The position numbers and the translations under genes are program-made. Below are positions 1 to 12,000 of a stretch of DNA of 64,000 nt, piece by piece; positions within the stretch are counted from its first letter, which is position 1; the number at the start of each line of letters is the position of its first letter. Under the pieces are notes generated by a model. It ran no database searches and was not told where the DNA came from. It saw only the letters and a list, made by a program, of their open reading frames with translations. This stretch comes from Strobilurus pachycystidiatus. Its lineage: Eukaryota; Basidiomycota; Agaricomycetes; Agaricales; Physalacriaceae. The stretch is taken from contig JAHLMK010000031.1 of the NCBI GenBank assembly GCA_019915135.1, forward strand, positions 210,721-274,720, written 5' to 3'.

Positions 1-101
1 TCGCCAAGTAGGGCCTCGAGCTCCTCCGGAGCAGGTTGGTTGTGCAAAGGGATGCCGCGAAGGCGAGTGTCAGAAAACGAAGGAAGAATCGGGATAGGCA
101 T
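1..101 (-). CDS. 5' end of an unassigned gene, running off the left edge
   Basis: A reading frame starts with ATG at 101 on the minus strand and stays open to the window edge (33 codons, beginning MPIPILPSFSDTRLRGIP). It was chosen because a TATA element lies 31-42 bp upstream and is the same 12-base motif found before the next minus-strand gene (103..114 shifted copy at 2103-2114). I recognise no domain in so short a piece. Its position inside the presumed plus-strand LTR retrotransposon makes it antisense to that element. It could also be an unrelated host gene next to a solo LTR. Confidence 0.45.
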   Translation of the reverse strand, partial: MPIPILPSFSDTRLRGIPLHNQPAPEELEALLG

Positions 102-131
102 GGCGGTTATGGCAAAACCAGAAGCAACGCT

Positions 132-143
132 GGCGTTTTTATA
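132..143 (-). promoter_or_regulatory. TATA box TATAAAAACGCC of the edge gene
   Basis: The minus strand reads TATAAAAACGCC, ending about 31 bp before the ATG at 101. The identical 12-mer occurs 43 bp before the ATG of the next minus-strand gene, so the two promoters look related. Confidence 0.5.
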
Positions 144-552
144 GAGTACCGGGACCGCCGTGACGATTCAAGGAAAAGGAAGAAATAGCTTAAGCGAGTC
201 TAGGAATAAAGCTTAAGCTACTCCGAAGACCATTAAAGAGACCTAGGCGCTGTAAAAACTTAGGATGAACGATTCGACGAAGGTGATCGGGAATTCCCGA
301 TCGAACTTACTTAGTTGATGAAGGCGATCATTGGACTTAAGAAGGATCGCCGGAGTTCTAACGGATCGCGCCAAAGGGTAAAAACAAGGGTAGTCGTGTT
401 GAGACGGCTGTGTACTAAAGTAGCTACGGGAAACAAAGTGCTACCGGACCTACAAGGGATAAAACGAAATCCGAAGCCAGTGTAAACATGAAAGGAGAAA
501 GAGCTAGACGACTGGCTAAGACTTGGAGGAGGTTGAGACCACCTTTAGGAAA

Positions 553-2060
553 CTACTGGGCTTGGTCCACTCCGTCTAAGGCGGAAATATACAAATCCCG
601 AGTCGACAAAACGAACTGAATACGACCCCGGATCTCATTGTAAGACGAGATAATGTCGTGGCGGTATTGACGCTCCAACTGGAGAAGTCCCGGCGAAATA
701 TTGGGATCATCCACACCGGCCAAGCGGGTCATGCGCTTGTGAACCTGTGTCAAGGCGGCCTGCAAACCGTTGATATACTGGGGCGCTAATATCCAAGGAG
801 TCAGAAAGGAGAAAGACAGATCAAAGTAACAGGACGTACCCGCATCCAATTGCTTGAGCAAGACCGGCTCGATCATAAAGGTCGAAGGACGAGCAGCCTT
901 AGCGGCGCGGCGAGAAAGGTCGTCGGGGAGCTTGCGCTTAGGAGGAAGTTCCTGACCGTTGAGGGATCCCAAGGTTTGCATGGCGCGCTGATAAACACGG
1001 GCGTTAACGTCCATCTTGGGTAGGGCAGCAAAAGGAAGATAACGCACAGAAGTGCTCTAAAGGGGAATCCCAATCAGAACCAAGTAAAGGCAAAAAGACC
1101 AAGAGTAATAAACGACTCACCGCTTCCGCCTCTTTGAAAAGGTTGTTGGACAAGGACATCTGTTGGAAGAAATCAGCCAGTTGAAGGCGAAGGGCTATAA
1201 AGGAATTGAGCGTACGTTCTCACCAACGACAATCACGGACTCCTCACCGTCGGTGTCGGCTTCTGCAACATCGTCAGCCCAATCAAAATACTCGCGCTTG
1301 AAGAATCGCGCACGGCCATCGGCATCCATGTCGATGTCTTCTTCCGCCTGTTTCTCCATAGCGTCGGTGATAACTTCAGGAGATTTCTTGCTTTTTCCCT
1401 GTGAAGAGGTAAGGCGTTAAGAAAGACCTAATGAACAAGTATGACAAACCTTGACCTTGGGGTCCGGTTTAACGAAGACGTTGGTCGGATGCATGGGATG
1501 ATCAGCAGGCAAAGGCTGGAACTGCGCGTTCGACATCTTCTTGGCGGTGTTCACCAAAGGTTGGAAGATGTGCGCGATGTGGTGCGAAGGCGTTTGAGGA
1601 TGAATGCCAAGGAGATGAAGCGTCAATCCGAGATAGTTCTTGACGTTGTGGAAGAACAAGACAAGGTCGGATGGGACCTTCGAGTCGGAAGGAACGGACT
1701 TGATGTCGGTGTTGGCCATCTAGGAGGAATTAAGGAAACGACGACAGGCACGAAGGATAAAAAGGGACACACCAAGACCGCCTCCATGATTTTGTCGACC
1801 TGCTCGGTGATCTGCTTGGAAAGTTCCATGTTGAGGCAGGCCTTTTTGATGTCGAGACGGTTGAGGCGAGGGAGAGCCATCGACATGCGAAGCCCGAGGA
1901 CCGTAAAGGTGTCCGGGGTGGTCGCAGGAGGATCGTATTCCACGGAATAGGCGAGGACGGCGACGGAAGCGTCCTTGTGAGTGGCGATCTCCTTCGCGGA
2001 AGGAAGGTAAGGGACCGAAGGCAAAAGACGAGCGCAGGAAGTCCAGGATTTGGGAGCCAT
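553..2060 (-). CDS. unassigned five-exon protein, probably an antisense gene of an LTR retrotransposon
   Basis: Exons are 2060-1773, 1719-1450, 1398-1216, 1159-1121 and 1056-553. All junctions are GT..AG and all introns are phase 0, giving 427 aa. The protein starts MAPKSWTSCARLLPSVPYL. It has a mixed helical character, a Lys-rich stretch (GKSKKSPE) after exon 2, and an acidic segment in exon 3 (EEDIDMDADG). I see no signal peptide, membrane helix or known catalytic motif and do not recognise the family. It ends about 165 bp before the presumed 3' LTR, pointing the opposite way, in the slot where some long Gypsy elements carry an antisense ORF. It shares its TATA motif with the gene at 1-101. 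The splice model is coherent; the function is unknown. Confidence 0.6.
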
Positions 2061-2102
2061 GTCGAAGGAAAGTAAGGATGAAAACGCCCAGGAGATAAAA
2101 CA

Positions 2103-2114
2103 GGCGTTTTTATA
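2103..2114 (-). promoter_or_regulatory. TATA box TATAAAAACGCC of the five-exon antisense gene
   Basis: Minus-strand TATAAAAACGCC lies 43 bp upstream of the ATG at 2060. It is identical in 12 bases to the element at 132-143. Confidence 0.55.
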
Positions 2115-2224
2115 GGCGAGCAAGGTGAAAATTGCCAAGGACCTTGATAAAGATAGAACGGCAAAAGGTCTGGGGCTTTGCACCAAGGCAGAAGGAATAA
2201 GCGTTTTTCGCGATACTACTAGGA

Positions 2225-3952
2225 TGTCGGGGACGACATTTCAAAAGTCAAGAGGAGATGATACGCATTGTAGAATCCTAGTGCCAGAACCAGGGAATTT
2301 TGCGATTCCTGTAGGAGTCTATGCCAGGACTTCCAGTCACAGCACAACGACCAGAGAGACACACGGAGAAACTACCTTAACGCAGGCAAGTCTCCAGGAC
2401 TAAGGGATACGCGCCTTTAGGACGCGGTATGATCGACCGATCATACTCCTTAACTCCGAATATCATTATCCAAGCGTTGTACTCTTAAAACCAGGAGTTA
2501 ATTCAACCGTGTCGGTCATGCAACGACAAGTGCCTACCAGAAATAGCACTACGGAAAGTACCCAGGCAGGAGATACTCTACCAAGAAGGCTCAAGGAGTT
2601 TACTCGTGCTAAGTCAGAACTCGCGCGATCAAGAATAGATCAAAGGAGAAGATCTCTCTTCCGGGCCATGGCGCCTTCGGAATAGTGATCTCCGCTCCGA
2701 CGCCCCGCACCAAAGAAAACGGACTTCGATCCGCCGCCGCCGATCACTAAAGATAGACCTGGCTAAAAGGCCCGATCATGGACCTTGTACCTCACTGGAA
2801 CTCACATATTGATGTGGCGTCACTGAGTGTCGAAAACGAATCACCTTCCAAGCGCTAAGGATAAAGCCCAACCAACGCCTAAGACACGAAAGAACTCGTT
2901 AAGGAGTTTTGCCAAGACAAGCGGAACCTCGGGAGACAGAAATAGACTTAAGGAAGAGCCAGACCGGTGGTGTGGCGCACTTGGCGCTGACCAAGTGTTC
3001 AGTCTTCTCCCGGGTCGGCTGTTTCGAACAGGGATAGCCAATCAGGACGCTAGTACAGAATGACTCGACCTCCGAGAGGCCCGACGAGTAGTAAACCCGC
3101 TTACAGTACAGAATAGTAGGAATAGTATAAAAGGCCAGCAAGTGCCAGTAGATAGGTAGCTTAGTGCCCCCACAGTATCCGCTAGTAATACGCAGTCGCT
3201 GTAGTGAATCTAACTCGAGTTTCGGCTCAACTTACTCTGAATTTGAGAGAACCCAAAAGACCTTGAAAGCCCCAAAAAGACCTTAGAACCATTTAGGCGA
3301 TATCAGGTGTTAGCAAACTCCTTGAAGAACTCATAGGTTCCTATCCTCCAAGTCACTAAGACCATACCAAACGACACCACTTGGCGTTAGACCCTTGTGT
3401 TCGTTAGAAGGCCGGGTTGCAAGTAGTTCTGCCTTGCAATCACGCTCTGTTGTGAAGTATTCGCCTTTGAGGAGTTTAGTTGAGTTTGAACGAGTGTTGT
3501 TATCGTCTGAAACACCTTACGGAATCTTTGGTCCCAGTCCAAGACACTAGAAGTTTGGTTTAAAGACAAGGAAATCGCCTTACTTGGTAGCAGTCCAGTA
3601 GCATAAACACCTACGGTAGCGGCCTGCCATAAGACAATCACCTTGTATAAAAGAACGATCAATAAGAAGGAGCTACATTGCCTCGCGCTGTTTAAGGTCT
3701 CCGTGCGTTGTGACTTCGGCCTACGACTTTCAGATTATCTTGTTCGACTTTGTGAATCAATCTCCCTACACCCCCTAAAACTACTCGAACGCAAGTTCGT
3801 AATACATCTCTATTGTTCCAATACCAAAAGTACTTGTTCCTTTGAACAACTACACCAGCCTCGCTCCCACAAGGAGTATTAGTGAGATATAAGGATAGAT
3901 AGGATAGATTTCATAGTCCCTTTTTAGAGGTCTATTTCGAACGTGCATATCA
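2225..3952 (+). mobile_element. probable 3' LTR (solo or of an element extending left), about 1.7 kb
   Basis: The segment begins TGTCGGGGACGACATTT, a typical TGT start of fungal Ty3/gypsy LTRs. It contains plus-strand TATA-like boxes (TATAAAAGG near 3127, TATAAAAG near 3644) and long stretches without coding potential. It can end at ..CATATCA (3952), directly at the point where NLR copy 1 loses similarity to its paralogs. The flanking ACGCG (3953-3957) would be one copy of a 5 bp target duplication. The second LTR and the other target copy would lie left of the window, so the end points are estimates; an earlier end near 3870 (..CCCACA) is possible. I find no gag or pol in the 2.2 kb to the left, only the two antisense genes. 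Confidence 0.5.
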
Positions 3953-5618
3953 ACGCGAGGAAAAGATGGCTTTGAGCCGCAGAAGCATGTCATCCCGCCC
4001 CTCGAAGTACTCTGAGGGAGATGGGCACGGAAGGAGGCCGAGTGGTCGAGTAGTATGATGAGGAATGACTGTTGTAGTGATCCATGCATGTATGTTGCGG
4101 ATCATCTTTGTTTGCTCATCCTGTGCCCCATCAATCTTGGCGAGTACCTTTCGATTATGTGCGCCGTCAATGCGCGCATACACAGTTTGGTTACTCTGGA
4201 CTCAAAATCAACTTGTGTGCAAGCAAACCCAATATGTGCGTACCTGGAGGACATACAATGTCTTCCACAACTTGTTTGCAAGTTCGTCACCTCTCTGCTT
4301 GAGGTCATCGCGGTCCAAGCCAACGGCAATGAAGTTCTTGTTGTTGAACTCGCTCCAGGCAAGAAAGACCTCCACGAGTGTGTCCTCAAGCGGCTTGAAT
4401 GCGGCAAACGTGTCGGATGGAAGGTCCTGGATCTGGGCTTCATGTGCAAACACGGCCATGAATGTAGAAAGCGTCCCGAGCGCTGTCATCAAACGTGCCC
4501 ACGACTCTCGGCACTCTTGGTATTTCTGCAAATGAAATAATCTGGATTCAGAGGCAAGGATGCGAAGGATAAAGAGCCACGTACGTCCACAACTTTGATG
4601 AGATGTGTAACAATGCCTGCCACTGCCTTGATGACGGGGAGATTCTCGGCAATCTCGGCCGCCTCTTTGAGGATGTTCACGCAGACGGAGGCATTGTCGA
4701 CGTTGATGACGCCACTGGTTGCCTTAGCCAGCTTCTGGAGCATCGCTTTGGCTTTGTCTGAGACTGACGGTTGACTGGTGGACGGCGCCAGGTGAGCGGT
4801 CGATGGCGCCGGGTGAGCGGTCGATGGCGCCGGGTGAGAGGTTGATGGCGGCAAATGAGTGGCAGATGCTGGAGACAGCGAGGCGGGCATCGATGGAGCG
4901 AATGTGCCCCCCGGAGTCTGCTGTTGGAGTATCGGAGACGGGGAAGGCGAGGCGGCGGGAGATGCAGATGGCAAGGGGATGGGAGACGAGATCGGCATAG
5001 GGCCGGACATCGGAGCCGGCGACAAAGTGGAAGATGGAGGAGACATAACGTTGGGAGACGGAGATGGCATGATGACGGGAGACGGAGATTGTGAAAAGCT
5101 GGGAGAAGAGAGAAACATAGGGTTGGCAAACGAAGATAGCATAGGGTTGGGAGACGGAGAAGGCGAACGGCTCGAAGCGGGAGACGGAGACAGCATAGGG
5201 ATAACAGAAGAAAGGTTGGAAGAGGGAGATGGAACGGGGTTGGGAGACGGAGACGGCATATGAATGTGAGAGGTGGATGGCATAGTGTTGGGAGACGGGG
5301 CTGGCAAAGAGCCGTGAGACGGAGACGGAGACGGGTTGGTAGAGCGAGATGAGCGGGCTGGCCGCTTCATTTTTGATTTGAAGCGAGAGAAGACAGAAGG
5401 TGCTGATTGAATATCAGACAGCAATTGCTGGATGACGGAGAGAGAGGCAAACCTTTCTTATCAGTCTCCCCTTTGGCCTGGGCAGGAGGGACGACGACAT
5501 CGTCCGATTGGTGTTCAGAAAGCGCCGTGGAAGGAGCAGGGCTCTTCGATCGACTCCGCAGATTCAACGAGAGACGATCGCGCCAACCGCGCTTGCGTTC
5601 TGCAGTATTGCTGTCCAT
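3953..5618 (-). pseudogene. NLR copy 1, 5' part only (exons 1-4), truncated
   Basis: Starting at ATG 5618, exons 5618-5453, 5402-4585, 4525-4244 and 4195-3953 match exons 1-4 of NLR copy 2 in length, phase and sequence, with no frameshift. They encode a Ser/Pro-rich region with repeated SPSPNPM-like units (residues about 60-260), the conserved helical bundle (about 270-365), and the start of the first NB-ARC unit (PSPSEYFEGRDDMLLRL). Similarity stops within FSSR at 3953-3957, where the presumed LTR begins. The intact NB-ARC and TPR parts are missing here and, if this was an insertion, would lie left of the window. The gene sits head-to-head with the exon-like units at 5.8-6.6 kb. Confidence 0.85.
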
Positions 5619-5733
5619 GGTCGTTCTGTTGTTGTGACTGTTCGGTATCAAGGAGCGTCGAACGTGTATTCCACGCTGTCTCCGGCAATCCTGGGTCCGT
5701 GTATTGATTGATTGACAGAATGTAACACGTTGA

Positions 5734-5747
5734 TGTCACACTGATCC
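5734..5747 (-). promoter_or_regulatory. conserved NLR upstream motif GGATCAGTGTGACA
   Basis: This motif lies about 120 bp before the ATG of NLR copy 1. Close versions precede copies 2 (28739-28752), 3 (38899-38911) and 4 (49084-49097), at 60-120 bp from each ATG. It is probably a shared promoter element; no binding factor can be named. Confidence 0.45.
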
Positions 5748-5816
5748 TTTCCTCCACCATCGGGTCTCGGCACATTTCGTTCCGCTTTCGCCGTCATCCT
5801 ACTCAGGTGGACTTGA

Positions 5817-6613
5817 GTGGTGATTTTGTTTTCTCTTCGGCGTGAGCGACGCATACTATCTGCCCAGCGCTGTCGCTCACAGCATCCGCCAATCCTCTCC
5901 GCTGTGGAGGCGTCCATTCTTTCTGACACACAGCACGCTGACGCCCGTGCCCTTCCTCTCACAGGCCACCGCCAATTCCAATCTTTGCCGCGCATCACCC
6001 CAAATGTCCGCGGCGACGGCAGGACGAGGACTGTCTTCTCAGCAAGCCGCCTCCTCCGCCGTCTACCGTTCCTCGACCTTCACCCAATCGAAACAACTCT
6101 CGCAGACGCCTCCTAGGTACCGACAGCTGCTACCCTCGCATTCACAGAACACGAACCGGCCCATGACACGTCGGAGATGGTGCCGCACAGCGTGCGTTCG
6201 CTTGTTTCCTCTTTACCATCATCTCCGAACGCGACCCCGAAAGCAGAATGACATCTGAGAGACGAAACATACTGACAGGCGCCGCGAAGAAATGGACGAC
6301 GGAAGCATGGAGGTGCGCGTATTTGCTTCTGATTTCGTTTCATTCGTGGACGGAGGCGACTCATACCGCCACTCTTGTCTCCTTCGTTCGCTCGACGCTC
6401 TCTTCTCTCTGTCCCGACTCCTCACCGATGCCTCTTCCCTCGTTCCTCCTCCCCCTCTCACCTCATCGCAATCCCTCCCCCTCCTCGGACCTCGTCAACG
6501 CCCCTCGCCCCCCTCTCTCCCTCCCCTTCCCTCACCCTCCCTCCCTCCAACCCTCCTCCCCAGGAGCGACGGGACATGGAGAATATAATCTGGCTTATGA
6601 CCTGCATGCATAG
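5817..6613 (+). other. 'X' exon-like units, plus-strand copy, possibly the 3' end of a spliced gene
   Basis: The block holds consistent splice signals: CTCACAG at about 5968, an exon carrying the recurrent PRRRQDED motif, a donor GTGCGT near 6192, an acceptor ACTGACAG near 6280, a 33 bp exon, and a long pyrimidine-rich intron with CTCCCCAG near 6563. It ends in GEYNLAYDLHA-stop at 6613. The inverted partner at 28.7-27.8 kb ends in QEYNLPYDLHQ-stop at the same place. Similar units recur at 7.0-8.3, 34.95-37.4, 45.0-47.25 and 55.45-57.75 kb. The protein family is not recognised, and I cannot fix one reading frame through all units. Confidence 0.45.
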
Positions 6614-6989
6614 CGTAATTTAGCACAGCGGCGTGTCCAGACTGCAAGCCCTCAGCGCGTACAGGTGTTGTTGGGAAGGCGTCTGTGGGGGTGGGGACGA
6701 TTGTGAGTCAGTCAATCGGTGGCTTTGATGGACAGGGTGGTGTCTTGGTGTGGCGCTCGACGTTCGACCCGTCTCTACCTCTCCTCTCTCACGCTCGCTC
6801 TCTCCTCCTCGCTTGTTCCTATACATGTAGTTGCAAGCTGGAGCCGCTTGATCCGTGCGTTCTTTCAATGCACAACTTTGAAAACCCAAATTGTACACAT
6901 CCAAGCACGAGAGAGCTATCGCTGACTCGTCTCAAGTGAAGTAATCCTATGAATCCCGAATAGAGCCCTGGAACACCATAATGTAGGTC

Positions 6990-8300
6990 AGGCGTCCGCG
7001 TCCTTGACCGTTAGCAAGTGTTTGGTTTCCAGTCCCTTCCACCTGCGGGTGCTGCGTCTTTCTCTCCTGCTTGTTCTGCGCCGGGATGATTCAACAAACA
7101 TGTCACACGCATGCCTGACTAATGTCACACTGATCCTTGCTTGTCTCCTCATCATCGGGCCCGGACGCGATTTCGACAGCGAAGAAGACTTCACGGAGCG
7201 CATGGCTGATAGAGGCCATGCTCATAGAGAAGGAATAAACGGCCACAGACGCAGGCTTGGAGGTGCGTGTTGCGTTTTCCTATATCAACTCGTCCCTCCA
7301 AGCGACGTACGCAACCATCTATCTGTTCGTGCTGCACTTCCTCCTCTACATTTACATACCTCCGCCTCTCTGTCGATTTGTCTGCTTCGTTGGGCGCAAG
7401 CGACACACATTTATTTGTAAATGCACATACGCTCTTTGATCTGTTTCTTTTCCACTGCTGGGCGGGTACATCCCATCCATCTTTGTCCCGATTCTTTATC
7501 CTCTACATTTGCCGTTGCTTACGCCAAACTCGTGGTAGCTCTCTTTCTCCCACACCCGCTTCATTGCAAATATCAAAACACAGTCGCGCGGCGGCTCGAG
7601 GAGGACCACTTTCCTGCCTTGGGAAACCTCCGCCGCCACCGCATTCGCCACACCAAACACAGTCGTCGGCCCAGCCCTACGATTCCAACAATGCCTCTCC
7701 CGATCAGATCAGATGGAACTAGGAACCATTCGTTGACCGCAGACTTCTTCCACACGCTTGGACTAGGATTGGGTGAAGGGATATACGAAGCAGAGCAACA
7801 CATCGTACGTTTGCTTTCCCTTCCGTTTTGCCATCACCTTCGAACGCGACTCCGACAGAACGTATAACTTGAAGGACGCAATGCACTGAAAGGCGACAGG
7901 GATATAGAATATTGAGAAAACAAAAGCGGGGGAATGATCCCGAACAGACATTGCCTTCGGGGTGCGTGATGTCCTTTTGTCCACGTTTACTCCCTGGACT
8001 GTCAGCGATGCATATGCGCGTACGCTCGCACCATCTGTTCTTATCCTGCCTTGCTTTTCTACAAGTGGCACATATGGCATCCATCCGTCTCTGGCCGCTT
8101 TCCCAGTTCGCCGTACTTTTCACTCTCGTCCCTTTCACCTCTGTTGTCACTCTGCATTCCGCATCCAGCCTCCAACTCACATTTGCTCGCAGCCCACCGA
8201 CCACCGCAAGAAACACGGCGTGACGAGAACGACTTTCAGGCACGCCTTTCTACGATGGGTCTTTCTGTCGGCTACAGTGAACGCACTGTGAAAAGAGGCA
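6990..8300 (+). other. diverged 'X' units with an orphan NLR upstream motif
   Basis: The sequence repeats landmarks of the X arrays, such as CGTACGTTTGCTTTCC at about 7805 followed by the conserved TTCGAACGCGACTCCGACAG stretch, on the plus strand. At 7123-7136 it has the reverse complement of the NLR upstream motif, with no NLR next to it. No single open frame explains it. It is probably a decayed module whose NLR was lost. Confidence 0.4.
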
Positions 8301-8456
8301 GGATGCCGCTGCATAGAGCGCGAGCAGGTCTGGAACAATCATGACATCCATCGCCATGCGCGTCATATCTAAGTGGGATCCGGTAGATGCGCTCGCCATC
8401 AGGAATCCTCGGGCACTCGAATCTCTTGTCGCTTCCAGGTGCTCATGACAGACCTT

Positions 8457-8925
8457 TTAAATTATGCGTCCCTCGACTGCTCGGCAGCCCTCCAATTGTG
8501 TCTCGGCTCATGCCACTCGAAGGACGACCGGATTGTCATCATTGAGCTCTGTGACGACATCCACATTGACATTGTCCAGCTCGCCAACTCTTGATTCTTC
8601 AGCGGCGTATTTGATGATTTTACTGTCAACATTGCCTACATCACCAACGAAGATGGGACAGCCCTTGGGACATACGTAGGGAAGAACGTTCGGGGAGTGC
8701 AGGTCAGATCTTTCCAGTCTATCCTCTGTACAATGCTCGTCGTTCCCAGTCGTTCCTTCCCCCCACCTCCGTACGTGACTTCTACCGTTACAATGGCATC
8801 CAATTCCACTCACTTTGGCAACGAATACTACTGCCCCATTCTTGTCCTCCGCGTCTACAGCCTCACTCATTTGGAGCAATGGAAGTGGGACATTCGGGAG
8901 TCCGATGACCATACCCGACATTTCT
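8457..8925 (+). pseudogene. SUN-domain (Slp1/SUCO-like) protein pseudogene fragment
   Basis: The plus frame reads NYASLDCSA, then IVIIELCDDIHIDIVQLAN, FFSGVFDDFTVNIA, GTYVGKNVRGVQ and finally FGNEYYCPILVLRVYSLTHLEQWKWDI. This is the order and spacing of the fungal SUN domain of Slp1-type proteins, which act in the ER or nuclear membrane. It is broken by an in-frame TGA at about 8593, a loss of frame in the middle, and a 2 bp deletion just before HFGNEYYCP (about 8818). The part before NYASLD and everything after the SUN domain are not recognisable. The intact parent gene should be elsewhere in the genome. Confidence 0.75.
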
Positions 8926-9019
8926 ATCATCGACCACGCGTTCACCACGGATGTCGCGACGCCATGTCTACGATGAAACTGAGGCATAGTCATACGATCG
9001 GATCCGATACTGCAATCTA

Positions 9020-12000
9020 GGTGCATGGCCGCAACCCTCAGTGCGTTTCTCGAAATGTAACGTACTTCCATTTGCTCATGCATCTCCTGCACAGGTCGGC
9101 GTCTAGTAGCTCGAGCACTCGATACAGCAATGTTTTACGTTCTGGTCTTGTCCTCGGTCATGTGTTAATGCTAAGGCGCCCTCGGGCGGTATGCATAGAA
9201 GTATCTGTAAGAGCCCCGGAACACGCGTGAGAGCTCCAAGATCTCGCTGCAGGCCAGCATACATTCTAGCGCCGTGGCTTCCTTTAGCGGTTAGAGCCTC
9301 GACCCCTTCGGTATTTTTACTACCGTAAGTACTTGCGCACTGACAGTGATTGAATTGCAAACATTACTCGAATCGTGATCTATTTCAAGTTGAGATGCCA
9401 TCATCAGCATCATCACCTGTGGCGATGAGGTGAGTATAGCATGATCATGGCCGAACAGCATCATTCGATGTCCTCCCTTCTCTATGCATGGGAGTATTGT
9501 TAGCCATCTGAACAGAAGGTACGCCTTACCGTCGCTTGACAGTGCGGCCACACGATCACGCAAGTATTAGAGGCCCTGTGGTATCGCTAACCGTCCGAGT
9601 CTCACGCAATACACCCTGCCATTTGTTCTGGTGAACCAGTTCATCAGATTTCCATGATCCGCCCAATGTTGGGATCTCTGGTCCGGACACTGCTTTTGCT
9701 AGGATGGACCGGCAAATTCAGTGGGATCCGGTTCTCATCACCCATCACGCTTGGGGAATGATAATCACCGAGAGTGCGATCTCGATTGCGCGTGATAATG
9801 GAGAAAATGGAATTCCCCTGATGTGGATCATCATGATGCGCCCTCACGAGCAGCCCTAGCCGGAAGGAATAATGCGTACACTTCTCACTTCGAGCTTCGG
9901 TCGCTGCTATGCTTTACGGCGATTGGCTGGTGAGGGGATACTGAGCGGTTGTAGCGTTACCCTGACCCTGGAGCCACAAATAACATGGGATTCTTGCGGG
10001 GTTCTCAGGCGCATAAGTAATTCATACCAGCAGATTGAATGCGCAGCGAGTTCCCCCGTGAATGCATATCAGCTGTCACTTTCACTTCTGCATGCAGACT
10101 TGGAAGGCAGCAACAGAACGCGTTTACCAGGACAAAAGGTGGCGCATCAGAATGCTGAAAGTTCGGTTCTTTAGCGCCAATGAAAAGATCCTTCCGGTCG
10201 TTATCGTGGAACCTCTTGCGTCATGCATGTTTCCGACATTCTGGCGCGCCCCTTGGTCAGCGTCGTTTCGCGGTGCTCGCGGAGAATTCCACGGCCGTCA
10301 TCGAGAAGTATAGATGGTTCGGAGGTTGCCCGATGGCGCATCTTATGGTGCATCCCAGCTTAGTGATGGATCAATGTGATAGTCAGTTATCGTTATCATT
10401 GAGACTTGACATGGCATTCACCTCGGGCTTAGCAGCGGGAAAGGAATGGTTTCGACGATAGGGTCACATCTAAACCCCCGTGCATTGTATCAGGCGGCGA
10501 CATACCGGCCGAGGGGCTGTCATTACACGGGGTCCGGCCCATCTTCCGACTCTTGCGAAGTTGCACACAAAGGCCGCCTACCCAAATCAACCCGAAAGAG
10601 GGCAATAATGATGTTGATCACTGACTCTGTCCCTTCACAGGCAGATCACGGGAATGCACTACCATTCAACGACCTACTACATTGCCAAAACGGCCCAACA
10701 AGGCGAGACAAGAGATACAAAGGTGTAACTGTGGGGTCACACGGGCACGACGGAGACTTGACTCAACATGGACTCGAGCTGGAGAGGAACGTCTCATTAG
10801 AATGAAATGTTCTGTCTGTCTTCGGGTCAATGGAGTGAAATTGTAGATTTTCTGTGTGCCTTACCTATTCTGCCGGCGTGGACCATCTACCTGGTACATA
10901 TCGAGATGTCTGGTCGTCAGAGTACTTTTAGAACTGCCGATGAAGCTAAACGCCACAATCTGGATACACTGTTGGCGTGGTCCCATGAGTTCGTCACTGT
11001 TTATGTGGAGACAATCACCGGTCATGCTGACTGAAGCACATTCGAGCGAGATGGGACGCTCCATACGCATTGACGGCAGACCAGAGCGTAGACATGGCGC
11101 ATGCGTAGTGCATCGCACGGTCGAGCTGCGATCCAACCTCGTTCCGCTGACTGGCCACTGTGAGAATGCAACAGAAAACTGCCTCTGGAAGTATTTGATG
11201 CGAATCGGAAAGACTCACTGACAACTACAGAGCGCGAGAGTGGGTCCCCAACAATCGGCGACGTCGGCTGAGTCGCTACACAACTAATCTTAGCAGGATT
11301 CAGCGGCGTGCCTACCTCCATATGATGATAATCACCAGTATGAACACGTCGTCCATTTCTCAGTAGCCGTTGTGGAACCTACTCTGAGCCAAGAAGGCAC
11401 GGAAGAACCGTTCTGGGCGTCGTGTCCCAGTTCTCCAAGTGCCCGGCTCTTTGAGGCTTCCTTAATCGCGTCGGTGTCCGAGGGTACCACAGAGAACTTT
11501 CAGGGGAGCCAGATGCCCGCCGCCTGAGACGTCTTTACGTGGAAGGAAGCCTCATTCGAGGTGCGGCGGGAGTAAATGAAACGCAGAAAGATTTTGCGGT
11601 GCCTGCTGGCGCTTTTGACTATGTAGGCAAAGCGACAAAAAGGCAGGACCCGCCGGCTCGCATTCGAGTGACATGGAAGATCTCCAAACCGTCGATGGCA
11701 AAGACTCTGTCAGTGATAAGCAGCCTGTTGGTCAAATCCTGGTGTTCCGTCGCTAGGTGCCCGAAAAGAGCGATTGTGGGTGCGGATGAGGAAGACCTAA
11801 TAAATAGGATCAAGATTAAAATTAGGAGCACAGGTCTGACGCCGGAGGCGACATCCTGGCGTAATTTGGACTGGTTCGCAGATCCTTTGTTACGGTCGTG
11901 TTGGACATGCCAGATGATCCTTTGGAGATTCTCACACTTCTACAACGGACGGCCCATTTCCATGTTGCGCTTCCCGCGCCCCATTTCCGAATCTATGTTA

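Larger units (their letters stand above)
3957..6915. repeat. left arm of an inverted segmental duplication (partner 27460-30550)
   Basis: This arm, read in reverse, matches 27.46-30.55 kb: the exon-like units, the divergent promoter and exons 1-4 of the NLR. The arms are diverged but colinear, with matching splice sites. They bracket about 20 kb of mostly single-copy genes. Confidence 0.8.

Noticed and set aside
4859..5263. Plus-strand Gly/Asp-rich frame in NLR copy 1
   Set aside because: Antisense of the Ser/Pro-rich linker; the same artefact appears at 29170-29643 minus.
8508..9092. 194-codon minus frame
   Set aside because: It lies antisense to the SUN-domain pseudogene, which explains the sequence better.
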